Part shown: piece by piece, positions 10,631 through 21,664 of the stretch
Layout: each line of letters opens with the position of its first letter
How positions within the stretch are numbered: the stretch's first letter is position 1
Source: Phoma sp. XZ068
Taxonomy: Eukaryota; Ascomycota; Dothideomycetes; Pleosporales; Didymellaceae
Direction of reading: 5' to 3'
DNA: 64,000 nucleotides
Assembly: GCA_004835665.1 (NCBI GenBank)
Contig: RBKR01000016.1
Location: 124,001 to 188,000 of the forward strand
The notes under the pieces: model-generated
Database searches by the model: none
What the model saw: only the letters and a program-made list of their open reading frames with translations
Told to the model about the DNA's origin: nothing
Program-made: the position numbers and the translations under genes

Positions 10631-12963
10631 TGTGGCGATTGCAGTGTTGTAGAGGCCAGGTCAGGCGGGGTGTTGTGATAGCGAGTGTCGGGGCGTGTGC
10701 AGGCAGGGAAGGGTATCGATATCGGCGATGATGCAAGTCGACAACAGGCAGGAAGAGCGCAGGATTGCCCAGGCCGCCAGGACAGGACAGAGGAAAATGC
10801 AAAGGAAGAGAACGAGCGTTCAGCACATGCGAGCAGGGGGAAAGGGGAAAGGTGTTCAGTGCCCGTCCAGGGAATGCGGGCCCATATATCCAACGCGTGT
10901 CGACCTAGCACCCGCGCCGCGAGCACAATTCTAGATCACTGCGTTTGGTGGCTCCAACGGTTGATCAGCGACTGCCCAAAACGCCGCCAGTGGCCCGCGA
11001 GCAACTATCGCTGCGGGGCCCGCCCAGCGGCTGCAGGGAGGCATCCCACTCCAATAATTGGGTTTCATCGTCACATTCCCTCCCCCTCTGCTCGTGCACC
11101 CGCCCGGTATCTTTGGCAGTGACAGCTCCCTAACAGCGAACCAAATGCCCGTCGCAATACCTCGCAGACCCCAGTCGACGTCATGGCTGCGTCGTCCGTC
11201 GCAGATCCTCACCGTCGTCCGTCTTACTGGGTTTCAGGACGCATACCTCTGGACTGGATTTGCTCCTGGAAACGCAGACTAGAATAGCCGTCCTCCTGAC
11301 TGTTGAGCAGCTCAATCGAAGCAATGAAAACCCAGACTGCGCAGAAAACAAGCATTCACTGCTCGTCTAGTGCTGCTTCTGGACTGCGGGCGACCTGCGC
11401 TCCTTCCTTTATCGACGCACTTCCCGATTTGTGGCTGCGGAGAAGTGCACTCGTCTCTCCGTTAGTTGGGACGGTAGATGAAGGCTCGGCACAGTGAATT
11501 AATCGCTTTACGAGACTTTTCCTTGAACAGGTCACAATTACCCGTGGCTACCGAGACTCTTGGTTCGCAACACCATTCGCAGATCCTACTGAACAGATGT
11601 CGAAGTACTGGTCAAGAGTGTGACAAGCTGCGACACCAGAGTATCAACAGCAATCGAGTCCCAGTGGCAATGCACCTGAGCACGTGACACTTACTGGCTG
11701 AAGACCTCCGCACTTCTCCCGCCAACGACGAACATCAATTTGCAGCACCCATAAACAACAACAATAACTTCTTCCATCCTAGTCTGGTATCTAAGTTGGA
11801 TGAGATCAGGTAGGCCGTTATTATGGCATCTCATCTTCATCTCCGTCACTTTGCAAGCTCTCCGTCCGGTCACTTCTCCGACCTTTCCTACAGTCATTTT
11901 CCGTCTCTTGCGTAGATTTGGAGAGATACGCGTGGGTGCACAAGAGTTGGCGGAGACAGTAGGTAAGATCATGTCCTGCGGCCCAACAACAATGCGGACG
12001 GAGTTGGAGGTCGTCCCAAAACGGGACAGATACAGGCAACCCGCCAGTTGGCTTACAAGACGCGAATTGTCCGCCAACCACTCAACACATCACATATCGT
12101 TTTCATCGCTACCGTACGATTCGGCTAGGCGATGGTACATTTCCTCGTGTAACTATGGCGAAAGAGCTGGACACAGAGACAAATGTGACAAAGGTGCCGG
12201 TACAACACCATGAGATAGCGTATGGATGAGGGAATGGCCGACATCCTTCGCAGTGCACCGCAAAACAAAACCCCCACTACAATGTAAGCTTACGGCGTTC
12301 TGACTACGAAAAGTCCTTGAATAAGTTCACCGCACTCACGGCGCCATGATCAAGACATGCGCACACCACTGAAGAATAGCATTGGAGGTGTAGAGGCATC
12401 ATAAATGTCAGATAAGTTCAGGTGAAACATTGCCGGGCTTTGTTGGGGAGGATCCTGTACCATGGTACAGGTTGCGCTGCGGCTGGCACCAGCACCTGCA
12501 ACCTTTAATCTATCCAACCCACAAGAACACCAGACCGGCCTCATCATCCAAATAAACCACCGCAAGCTACACCAAGTATGGGGGAAACCATGGCGGTCGC
12601 CCGTTTCTGTGGACAATATAATTATGCCGGTCGCTACCATTTCGGTCAATCAAAGCAAAGATAAACCAGGAATTGAAATGCAAGATACCAACAGCTTGCA
12701 TGAAGCTCTTCGCCAGAATAAAACAGCATCTCTTTGCATTTGTATCCTGCTCCCTGTGCATGTGAACATGGCCCCGTAGAGTCGCCCTGAAGCTGAATCC
12801 AGCCTTGTCTGATACCCCAGACTATCAGTGATTCAATTAGCTAGTCTTTGTGCTAGCGAACTAGCGAACTAGCGAACAGGAGGTGGTTACCTCATACTTC
12901 GGTCGCGCCTAACCCTGGCAATTGACGACGTTCGTCCAGCTCCAACCACCACGAACCACGACC
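10631..12963. other. Long intergenic region between divergent BAR and WHIM-type genes
   Basis: About 2.3 kb upstream of both flanking genes. Several open frames of 60-140 codons occur on both strands, the longest at 11800-12213 (+). None shows a family motif, domain or sensible splice partner, so I leave them uncalled. It contains a small tandem repeat at 12853-12876. Otherwise probably promoters and long 5' leaders. Confidence 0.45.
12853..12876. repeat. Three tandem copies of an 8-mer (ctagcgaa)
   Basis: Three perfect head-to-tail copies of ctagcgaa, about 90 bases upstream of the start codon at 12964. Could be a short microsatellite or clustered regulator sites in the leader. No known factor is assigned. 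Confidence 0.9.
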
Positions 12964-15099
12964 ATGACAACAATCATGACCGACTCCGACTCCGACTCTG
13001 CGCTCTCGTCTGCGCCTCCTACCGAGGATGAAATGCCCATCGAGACTGCGCCTGCAGCTGCGCCAAAGGCTGCGCGCCAAAAGAAGAAAAAGAACAGCAC
13101 CATCTTGACCTTCTTCAACAAGAGATCGCCGTCGCCGCCGCCGAGGAAGCGTCCAGCGTCGCCACCCCATGAATATGTTCCAGAGGACAACCCGGACATT
13201 GCTGTACGTGTTAGACGCGTCAATCGCGTCTCGTCGCGCCGTAGCCGTGTCCAATACACCCACGACTACTACATCAGCACTCGGCTAATTTTCCGGACAT
13301 GTAGTTTATAGTAATGTTCCGGTCGCGGTTCAACGAAGCCTTCCCCCGTAACGCGCCTCATGTTGGGCCTCAGGATATCGAGCTTGGCGTCGCAGAGGGC
13401 ACACCGTCACCGGACGTTGAAGGCCTGCTATGCGCCCTGCTTGGCCTGCTTCTGAATCGCAAGAAGCCTGTCGAGTTAGTCAGCCCCTCCCTCCCTCTCG
13501 CACACTTGGATGTTGGTCGCGTAGCTGTTGGGAAGCATTTGGGATAATTCACAGCTGACAAACACGCGCTACAGAAAAGGTCACTACGGCCGGGCGCTTG
13601 AAGAAGCAATCCAGACGCAGCGATCACAATGGCCAGTCAAGTGGAACTACACAAACCCCCTCAGTGGCAGTCGCTCGTTCAACACCATGACACCGGCTGA
13701 GCGCGTAAGTTGCAGAATGCGACAATGCTGACAACGCTGACCGACCGCCAGATCACCCTCCTCCACACCCTGTGCCTCTGGAGTCTGAATCAGAGCGAGG
13801 AAGTCAAGGCTATGATCGCGCAAGCCTACAAATCACGAACATCCAAAGACAAGCTCGACACCAACATTCCTTTGTCGGTGCAGCCGTGGGGTCGTGATGG
13901 CGAAAAGCGCCGCTACTGGCTGGTTGAGGGGCAGAACGACACCCACTTCCGTGTCTACCGCGAAGGAAATCCACACACAGCCAAGGCGACATGGTGGAGC
14001 GTTGCTGGTTCCATCGAGGAGTTGCAAGTACTGGCAAAGGTTTTGGATGAGGACGACGGTCACCGGGAGGCCAAGACGCTCAGCGAACGGATGATCAACG
14101 CCGTGCCACGCTTCGAGGCGTCTGAAATTGTGAGTGCTGAGGGTTCTGATGCAAAATGTCGCACTAACAACCATGTAGAAGCGAAAGCGCCGCGAATATC
14201 GTGTCAACCGCACTGCCGCATTCACACGGCCCGACCCTGGCTTCTCGCTCTATGAAGGACGCACTCGCGGCAAACGCCAGCGATACACGTACGATGAGGG
14301 AGATGACTTCGACTCAGACGATGCTCCCGTTCGCCGATCTGGTCGACAGTCTGCACGCGACTCGTCGCCTATGCATGCTGGTCCTACTGTCACTGCCAGC
14401 GGGCGGCAGGTCAGGTCTCGCGCGACTGGTACCTATGGCGAGATCCTTCACAGTGGGCAGACCACGGACCGCGCATCACCAGCTACGGGAGACTACATAC
14501 GGTCTGACGTGTCCGAGGAGCCGCGACAGGGCCGTTCGACTCGTGCTGGCAATCGGTCACACCTGAATCGCGAAATGGACTCGGAGGAAGATGACGATGC
14601 TACTTCATGGGACGGCGGCGATGAAGAGGAGGAGCCCGACCATATGGATCTTGACGACGATGACGACCTGGCCGATCAGTCTTCAGAGGAAGAGGAGCCC
14701 GAAACCCTCGTCGTCACGCTCCACTACCGAAAGAACCCATCGAACACCAGCGAAACAAAGCCTGAGCCAGCAGCGACCAACGGTGCAGCGCAAACCGTTG
14801 ATATACCGATGGCAGACGCTGGCGTGCTGCCCAAACAGGAAGCTCCAGTTGTCGCTGCCATTCCGCCCTCTCCACCAGCACCCCCGCCCCACGTCATTCC
14901 CACAGCCATACCGAGTGACTATCCCGCTCAACTGCCTGCAATGATTGCACCCATTGTTGAACAGCAACAACAGCAACAACCGCCAGCAGAAGCGCCCGCC
15001 CTCCCCAAGCTAGACGGCTTCTTCTCCGCCCCAACACCACCTTACACCGCCCCTGAGGAGGCACCGAAGCAAGAGCAACAACAGCAACCACAGCAACAA

Positions 15100-15140
<41 letters not shown>

Positions 15141-15225
15141 CTACCCCGTCCAGCCCGAAGCACCCCGGCAACCCCCGTACTCAACGACTCTGCCTGTGAC
15201 CACGCATGCACCTAATTGGCAATAG
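12964..15225 (+). CDS. WHIM1-type chromatin-associated protein with polyglutamine tract
   Basis: Five exons are inferred: 12964-13203, 13305-13474, 13575-13704, 13752-14129 and 14179-15225, giving 654 aa. The start is the first ATG (MTTIMTDSDSDSAL). Residues about 80-260 read as a DDT/WHIM-like region found in partners of ISWI chromatin remodellers. They include FRSRFNEAFP, HTLCLWSLNQSEEVKAMI and PWGRDGEKRRYWLVEG, with basic and aromatic residues typical of WHIM motifs. The next part is basic (KRKRREYRVNRT), then a long acidic run (SEEDDDATSWDGGDEEEE). A Pro/Gln-rich tail contains an almost pure Gln tract coded by mixed CAA/CAG at about 15076-15141. A nuclear chromatin role is inferred from the family; the exact complex (ISW1, ISW2 or other) is not determined. 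Confidence 0.82.
15076..15141 (+). repeat. CAA/CAG microsatellite encoding polyglutamine
   Basis: A run of CAA and CAG codons, broken once by CCA, inside the last exon of the WHIM-type gene. It is in frame and encodes about 20 glutamines. Likely length-polymorphic between strains. Confidence 0.9.
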
Positions 15226-15560
15226 AAGTGTCAGTACATGCTGTGGGAGGAGCTCGTCAGCCCGCCTGATTCTGCGGGGGATGATTAAGGGTGCATAGGT
15301 CACTGATGATTGTGGTTGTGATGAGTCTACTGTTGGTTGACTGGATGTCGTTAGCGTGTATAGTATAGAGCTTCTGGGAGGTGTTGAGCAGCTAGATGTC
15401 CTGCTGCGGCTTACTTAATCAATCAATGGAAAGGAGATACCTAGTGTTGAATCAACCATTAAAGCTGTGATATATTCATGTCTCATGCATCGCTCATATC
15501 CGTTCCATACTCTACAACACTAATCATACACGCAACCCTTCTGATATTTACTTTTACGCT
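15226..15560. other. Intergenic between convergent WHIM-type gene and MMM1
   Basis: 335 bases between two stop codons. It holds 3' regions only, and nothing further is recognised. Confidence 0.5.
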
Positions 15561-17108
15561 TCACTCGAGCATCGCACCAGGCATACCCTTCTGCCCACTA
15601 TACAATTCACTTCCAAACCGCCCCGGCACCACAGGCCTCGTCTCCCCCCTCCACCGCATCCCCTCGTCCCCTCTCCGCGTCGCCTTGCGCTCACCAGCCG
15701 CCACCTCCGCCTCCCTCATCTTCGCCCCATCAGCCGCAATCCGCTCCTCCAGCGTCGTCGTCTCAGGTACATCCAACCCCAACCCCGTCCCCGCCGCAGG
15801 AACCGCAACATCCCCATCTAACCCCCCTTTTCCCCCCTCCTCAGTATCGATATCACCATCACCATCACCATCGACATCCTGATCGACATCCTGATCGTCC
15901 GCATCACCCCCCCTTGTATTATGTTTCCGCGGCCACAACGACGGCAGCGAAATCTGCTGGAAGCGCGGCTCAACGGCGCGCTCGTCGAACCAGGCGTGCA
16001 CGCGGGATTCGATGAGCTGTGCGATTTTGGGGACGTCTTGGAGGCGGGAGCGCGAGCCGACGAGGGAGCGGACGGAGAGGTCGAGGCGGTAGTCGTCGAG
16101 GAAGGTGAATGCGAGGGTTGTGGGGCGGTGGGGGGGAGGGTTCGCAGAGGAGGGGTTTGAGGAGGAGGTTGAGGGGCGGGGGGTGTCGCGGGGGTGGGGG
16201 TGGGAGTTTGTTGAGGGGGAGGGCGTGGTGGCGGTTGTTGGTGGGGGTGTGGACGAGGGGATGAAGGACATTGCGAGGGTGCCTGAGAAGCGGACGATGG
16301 TGACGGCGAGGGCGACGGGGAGGACGGCGGAGAAGGGCTTGGGCCAGTTGAGGTTGAGGGTTGTTTCGACGCCGATGGTGATGACGTCCGAGAGGTCGAC
16401 GTCCATGCGGGCTTGCAGGCGGCCTTCGTTGTCGCCTGTTGTGCCGGGCCCGTACCAGAAGCCGTCTTCGGCAGGCATGACTCTGCAGTTGCTGAAGATG
16501 GGGAACTCGTCGCCCAGGGCGATCTCAGTGACGCGGATCTCCCCAATCCAGTCGGGCTTGCTGCCAGAGTTCAGCACCTCCGTCAGCGACGTCAGGACGG
16601 CGCCGTCTTGTCGTGCATCAGCCCGCAGCTGGGCAATGGTCTGCGCGATGAGGACGTTGAACCAGTCCAGGCTCTCGGGCTGGTGGCCCTTGACATTGTA
16701 GTATGTCTTTGCGAGGATGGTGGCGATGCTCGGCCCGCCCCTGCTCTCCTCGCCTTTCTTGATAATGCTGCGCGAGTGCTTGTGGCGCAGGGCCGGGGTG
16801 GTGGTCGAGTTGGAGCGGGTGCGCTGCTTGAGCGAGTGCAGCGACTGCTGGTGGGCGAGGGTGCGGGCGCGCCGCAGCGAATTGAGGTGCAGCGCGCGGT
16901 CGTCTGCAGAGGGCGGCTCGCCGAAGATGAAGAACTTGATAAAGAAGAAGATTATCAGCGCAATCGAGAACTGGCCGAGCAGGAAACCCTGCGTGAAGGA
17001 GAGTCTGGGCGGGTTAGTGGGGTCGACGACACAGCAAACCACCTACGAGGAGCCGCCCTGTACTGCCGGCTGCGGCGAGGGGGTGGGCGTCGGTACTGCC
17101 TTCGCCAT
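15561..17108 (-). CDS. MMM1: MMM1, ERMES complex subunit (maintenance of mitochondrial morphology 1)
   Basis: The ER-anchored subunit of the ER-mitochondria encounter structure; it binds and moves phospholipids through its SMP domain. Two exons are inferred: 17108-17047 and 17004-15561, giving 501 aa. The short luminal N-terminus (MAKAVPTPTPSPQPAVQGGS) is followed by one membrane helix at about residues 28-47 (GFLLGQFSIALIIFFFIKFF). The SMP domain starts near ESLDWFNVLIAQTIAQLR and contains GDEFPIFSNCRVMP and VETTLNLNWPKPFSAVLPV. A Pro/Ser/Thr-rich insertion separates FSGTLAMSFIPS from LAFTFLDDYRLDLSVRSLVG, and a second Asp/Gly-rich stretch interrupts the C-terminal part. The 42-nt intron is the shortest accepted in the window. 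Family identity is certain. Confidence 0.95.
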
Positions 17109-17257
17109 GGTGAGATCCGCCGTGTTACCGCACGCACATTTTGCTCAATCGTGTCGAGGTAGAGCTCCAGACGTCACAGCACGCTTCATGCAGGGATCCG
17201 CGTTATCGATAAGCTGCTCGTCGTCTCACCGCCGACACGACACCAAGACCATCCTCA
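17109..17257. promoter_or_regulatory. Divergent promoter of MMM1 and the small membrane-protein gene
   Basis: Only 149 bases separate the two divergent start codons, so this stretch must carry core promoter elements and both leaders. No specific site was identified. Confidence 0.45.
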
Positions 17258-17545
17258 ATGGCAAACTTCTCCAAGGTGGTCATCTACAAGGCCCAGCGAG
17301 TCGATCCTGCACGCGCCGCCAAGGCTGCCAGAGTCGTCCGCTCCATCAGAGGAAGATACCGGGCGCAGGCCTTCTTGTTCCTGGCCTACCACTTCTTCCT
17401 CACCTCCCCCCTGCACCTCGACGTCTTTGTGCTCTTCTTCATCCTCGTCAGCAACTTCATGAACCGCAACGAGGCCTTTCCCATTCAGATGTTCATAGAC
17501 GGCGTGCGCTTCCTGCTCGACGAGAGACGCTTCATCATGCGGTGA
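17258..17545 (+). CDS. Small predicted membrane protein, 95 aa, function unknown
   Basis: A single-exon frame starting MANFSKVVIYKAQRVDP, with ATG at 17258 and stop at 17543-17545. The first 38 residues are strongly basic (AKAARVVRSIRGRYRAQ). They are followed by two closely spaced hydrophobic stretches (FLFLAYHFFL and VFVLFFILVSNFM), suggesting a hairpin membrane anchor, and then a short charged tail ending in DERRFIMR. I do not recognise the family. It is called because it sits head to head with MMM1 149 bp away, has an organised basic-hydrophobic-charged layout and is not antisense to another gene. It could be an ER or mitochondrial outer-membrane protein; that is inference only. Confidence 0.55.
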   Translation: MANFSKVVIYKAQRVDPARAAKAARVVRSIRGRYRAQAFLFLAYHFFLTSPLHLDVFVLFFILVSNFMNRNEAFPIQMFIDGVRFLLDERRFIMR

Positions 17546-17638
17546 TTGAGCTGTGAACGAGTCCGACTAATCCAGCGCTGATTGGCTCCCCACATTGACC
17601 TTCCCCTCCACATCGACGCGATCACACCTCCTTCCGCC

Positions 17639-18811
17639 ATGGACTTTGATACGGCCAGCCAGAGCCTGTCGCCGGGCGCTGCCATCCGGAATCCGGACCT
17701 CCGCCTGCCTGCAACATGCGAGCCGCCGTCTGAGACCAATCCGCCCAAGCGCGCAGTATGGATTGTATGTGTTCGTTGTAATTACACGCGCAGTGCTGAC
17801 CATCTAGGTCTTCGGAGCCACCGGCCACATTGGACGGTCACTTGTTCGGGCCATTCTGGCTCACGGTGATTCATGCACCGCCGTTGGCTGGACTCATGAA
17901 AATACCCCCGAGCAGATGCAGGAGTGGCAGGACAGGCGGTGTCTGGGATTACTCTGCGACGTGCGGGTGCGAGAGACAGTGGATCACGTGCTAAAAAGAA
18001 GTATCGAGCATTGGGGGAAGACAGATGTCATCGTGAACAGCACAGGCTACGGCGTCATCGGCGCGTGCGAAGACCAAGACGACTACGACCTGCGCAACCA
18101 ATTCAGCACAAACTTCCTCGGCACCCTCCACATCATCCAGCTCTCCCTCCCGTACTTCCGCCAACAGAGCGCCGGCCGCTACCTCATCTTCTCCTCCACA
18201 GCCGGCTCCCTCGGCGTCCCAGGACTGGGACCCTACTGCGCAACCAAGTACGCCGTCGAAGGCCTCATCGAATCCATGCTCTACGAAATCGACGCCTTCA
18301 ACATCAAGGCCACGCTCGTCGAGCCCGGCCACGTCCGCCTCGACGAACCAGACGACAACATCGTCCCGTCCGGCTACCCCACCACGCCCGGCGCGGGGCC
18401 CCCCAAGCCCAAACGCTACGGCCACTTCTCCGTGAAACCGAATCCCAGCGAGCCCTACGCCAAACTCACGAGTCCCGCCCAGCACGCCCGACGCATGGTG
18501 CAATGGCTGAACGACAGACAGCCTGTTAGTGCAGTAAAGAGCGCAGAGCTGGTCTGGCAGCTGGGCCACTGCAGTTACCCGCCGCTGCGGCTGATCTTGG
18601 GGAGCTACGCGGTAGACAGTATCCGCGACCGGTTGAGGAGTATCACCGAGGAGGTACGTACAGTGATGGTGATGGTGAAGCTGTGGGTGGTGCTAACACG
18701 GCCAAGATTGAAGATTGGAAACACCTTTCTTTTCCGACGACTGCCACGGATGACGACGCTACGTCTGAGAAGGGCAGGGCTGGAGATGAGGAAGATGAGG
18801 AAAATGAATAG
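17639..18811 (+). CDS. Classical short-chain dehydrogenase/reductase
   Basis: An NAD(P)-dependent oxidoreductase. Three exons are inferred: 17639-17764, 17808-18653 and 18707-18811, giving 358 aa. A 42-residue N-terminal extension precedes the cofactor motif VFGATGHIGRSL; the 43-nt intron lies exactly before it. Later marks are VIVNSTGYGVIGACED (the usual NNAG motif reads NSTG), the catalytic Ser in FSSTAGSLGVPGLGPY and the Y-x-x-x-K pair in YCATKYAVEG, followed by IKATLVEPGHVR. The last short exon (EDWKHLSFP, then an acidic tail) is supported by frame and splice sites but uses a weak AAG acceptor. It resembles fungal 17beta-hydroxysteroid-dehydrogenase-like SDRs of unknown substrate. Confidence 0.85.
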
Positions 18812-19424
18812 TGAAGTAATAATAATACACGCATCTTTTAAAGTTATTCATGTCCTCAACTAGCCCCTTGATACCTCAACACAGCATTCGTCATCTTCGA
18901 TTTAACAATAGCGTTTTGATTTTGTACAACATGACCTCTTTGCACCAAGCCAATATCAGTCCCTACAGTTCACCCCTTCGCATTGAGATACTCTCCATCA
19001 TTCTTACATTCCTCTCAGCTCTTCACATGCTAACCATTGACGCGTATTTTTGAATTATCTGTCCAAATCATTACACTCACCTGCGCGCCGGACTACGAGA
19101 TACAATGCGATAGTTCCGGTTTCTCACGGCGGTGAGCCGGTGAATCAGACTGGTAGCTTTGCTGCTTGGGATCTACCCATTGGTGCCATACCTCGCGACT
19201 AATTGTGGGTTGTGCATTGTGCATTTTAAATAGAAGATGAGCCCACTCAATCCTAATCCTGCGTCTGCTCTACTCGGTAGTTCCACATGAAGACGAGGAC
19301 GAAGACAAGGAAGGCGAATTCGTGGTGAGTGGGGAGGCAGCAGGAGAGGAGCACAAAGGGGAAGATCCCAACTCTCGGTCGCAATAGAGCGTGGAGATCT
19401 GCCTTGGTTCTGCCTGGACGTAGG

Positions 19425-19453
19425 GAGGAAAGGAAGGAAAGGAAGGAAGGAAG
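19425..19453. repeat. GGAA/GGAAA microsatellite
   Basis: An imperfect tandem array of ggaa and ggaaa units in a non-coding region. It is purine-only on the plus strand. Confidence 0.85.
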
Positions 19454-19679
19454 CGGTGTTGTTGTCGTGTTATCTTTCTAATTTACTTTCCTCTTTCCTC
19501 TTCACGCCCTGATTAAAGAGTGGTTTGTGAATACGGTGGGTTTGCTGAGCGTGGGCAGTGTATCTGATTCCGCGAAAAGCACGAGCGTGGATGGCAGGGC
19601 GTCGGATAGCACAATACTGAGTAACGTATTCGTGGATCCTAACCAAAACGCATAAGGGAAAGGCAAGCAAAAGGAAATA

Positions 19680-19743
19680 GAGAAGGAGAGAGAGAGAGGA
19701 GAAGAAGAAGAAGAAGAAGAAGGAGAAGGAGAAGGAGGGGAGT
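19680..19743. repeat. GA / GAA / GGA purine tract
   Basis: About 60 bases that are almost purely purine on the plus strand: GA repeats, then GAA repeats, then GGAGAA units. It marks the left edge of the TA-rich stretch. Capable of triplex-type structure and replication slippage. Confidence 0.85.
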
Positions 19744-20560
19744 GTGATAAGACTTGTCTAGTATTACTAGCAGTCTACGCGTTCCTATAGTATATCTAGC
19801 ACTTCACGCCTAGCACGTATACGTACCTAATGCAGGATCTAATCATGAACTCTATTCATTACGAAGCCGATTGTAGTGGACCTACTAGCTACAACCTATT
19901 TAGTAGCAAGCCTTATAGTTGTAGTCTATCTTACTTATCCCTACGTCTAGGATTATCCCCTGCCAGGATGAGTCCACGTACAAAAGTATAAGTAAGGCCT
20001 AGTAGTTAAATTCAAGCAAGATGTACAGAATCGACACAAGAGACTAATCCATCCGCGTTCCCACCACGCAAAGACAACACCCTTACCTTAACAAGCAAGG
20101 TTTTGTAGCCTATACTCTAGCCCTTTAAACGGCTTGCTTCCAAGGTAGTATAGTATCAGTACATAAAGCCGGCCGGTGTGTCCAGTACACTGGAGGTTAA
20201 GTAAATAGGTAGATTACCCTGGTAGTATTAGATACTTTTATTATTCAAGCAGTTAGCCAATTAGTCAATTAGTCAAGCAATCAGTTAATCAACCCAATAA
20301 TCGATCAACTATGCATCCTGTTTTCCCGTCTATTTTCCGCTATACCCCCAACCAATGTATCAAAATAACCCACAACCCTACAAACAGAATACAAACACCA
20401 GCCCATATCACATATTAGGCCTCTACGGTGAAGCTTTAAGCACTTTCAGCGCACCCTCAGCGCCTTGTCTGCAAATCCTTGTATAAAGTATTCGCTATAA
20501 AACAGTCCTACTGAAGTATCGAGAACGGGAACAGAGGTAAGGTTATACGCGCCTAAAACA
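19741..20560. other. RIP-like TA-rich island, possible transposon relic
   Basis: Counting by hand over 19801-19920 I find 15 TpA against 10 ApT, and 11 (CpA+TpG) against 17 (ApC+GpT). Both ratios point in the direction produced by repeat-induced point mutation. Stop codons are frequent in all frames, and no open frame survives. The edges are judged by eye. Confidence 0.45.
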
Positions 20561-20943
20561 GCGGTTGGATCTACGATTCTAGGCTGAGTCGGACTGCGAT
20601 GAGCTCATTGTTGTGAATGTTTCAAGTGAGTGGTGTAATGCCAAAGACGCGTTTGCACAACATATAAGGATGATGGGGCTCTGAGGGGAAGAAACACGAC
20701 TGCTGTATCCAACGAGCCATGTTGGTTGGAGTTGTGCTTTTGGGCAAGAGAAGGTTGAGGTGTTGAAGACGTACGACGCTGAGACTGCGACACAAATAAC
20801 CTCCTCTGGACGGGAACACAGAAACATTAGATGTGTAAATGTGACGTGAATGCAACACTTTTCCATTCCATATCATACAATCAATGATCCTTCCAATCTA
20901 TCCCAATGCAGCAGCAACGCACCCCAGCCATACACAATACCCC

Positions 20944-21664
20944 CTACTCATCCTTAACACCGCCGCGTCCCGCACGCTCAGCAGCCTCAATGCTCTTCTT
21001 ATCCGTCTTGATCTCCCCGCCCTGCATCGCGCCCATGAACCCACCAGCCGCCTTCCAGGGGCGCGCAAGGTCGCCCGTCGCCGGGGTGCCGAACAGGTGC
21101 ACCTTGACGAGGTTGCCCTCAAAGGCGCCCTTGAGCGGGATGATGGACTGGATGAGCAGCGGGTTCGTGTACTTCATGTAGAGGTGCATGACGGCCATCA
21201 TGCCGACGCCCATCATCTGACCCTTGAAGAGGGCGCGGAGTTGCTGGAGATCGTACGCTTTGACGGTAGTGGCGACGAATTTGGGTTCCTCGCCGGAGCC
21301 CATGGGCGCGGGCTCGACGTACTTGACGACTGTCATGTCTGGGCTTGTTAGCACAGTCCAGTTATTGTGGTTGGAAGGTGCAACACACCATTCTTCTTGT
21401 TGATCTGCATCTGCACGTAGAAGTAGATGGCCGCGATGATGATGTTGGAGACAATGTACAGCGCGCGCACGCCGTTCAGCACGTTCGGGTCATCGAATGG
21501 GATCTTCTTGGAGATCTGCATGAACCCCCTAGCTACAGTCAGATTCGCTCGCGTGACAGCGCAGACGGGCGACGTACAGGATGATAACCAGGTTGGAGCT
21601 GCGACGTGTTAGTAGTGATCTTGAGCGCGTGTCGAATGACGTACATTTGAGGAGAGATGGCCAT
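20944..21664 (-). CDS. PHO88: PHO88/SND3, ER membrane protein of the SND targeting route
   Basis: An ER membrane protein first linked to phosphate transport and, as SND3, to targeting of membrane proteins to the ER. Four exons are inferred: 21664-21645, 21598-21578, 21528-21389 and 21338-20944, giving 191 aa; the first two are only 20 and 21 nt. Joined, they read MAISPQISNLVIILGFMQIS, then KIPFDDPNVLNGVRALYIVS and DMTVVKYVEPAPMGSGEEP, which follows fungal PHO88 closely. Two hydrophobic stretches in the N-terminal third (around ISNLVIILG and IIIAAIYFYVQ) are likely membrane segments. The tail AGGFMGAMQGGEIKTDKKS is the typical C-terminus. The introns are 46-50 nt. Confidence 0.94.

Larger units (their letters stand above)
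18812..20943. other. Gene-free, TA-rich region with purine microsatellites
   Basis: About 2.1 kb with no credible coding frame. The left part carries GGAA-type and GA/GAA-type purine tracts. From about 19740 to 20560 the sequence is TA-rich with few CpA/TpG steps, as expected for sequence altered by repeat-induced point mutation, so it may be the remnant of a mobile element. No terminal repeats or transposase fragment were recognised. Confidence 0.5.

Noticed and set aside
11800..12213. 137-codon plus-strand frame in the BAR/WHIM intergenic region
   Set aside because: No family motif, no splice partner, low-complexity-like composition, and an overlapping frame on the other strand. Most likely non-coding leader or promoter.
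1..18811. Secondary-metabolite cluster (oxidase, SDRs, zinc-cluster regulator)
   Set aside because: There is no backbone synthase (PKS, NRPS, terpene cyclase), and the genes between are housekeeping genes.
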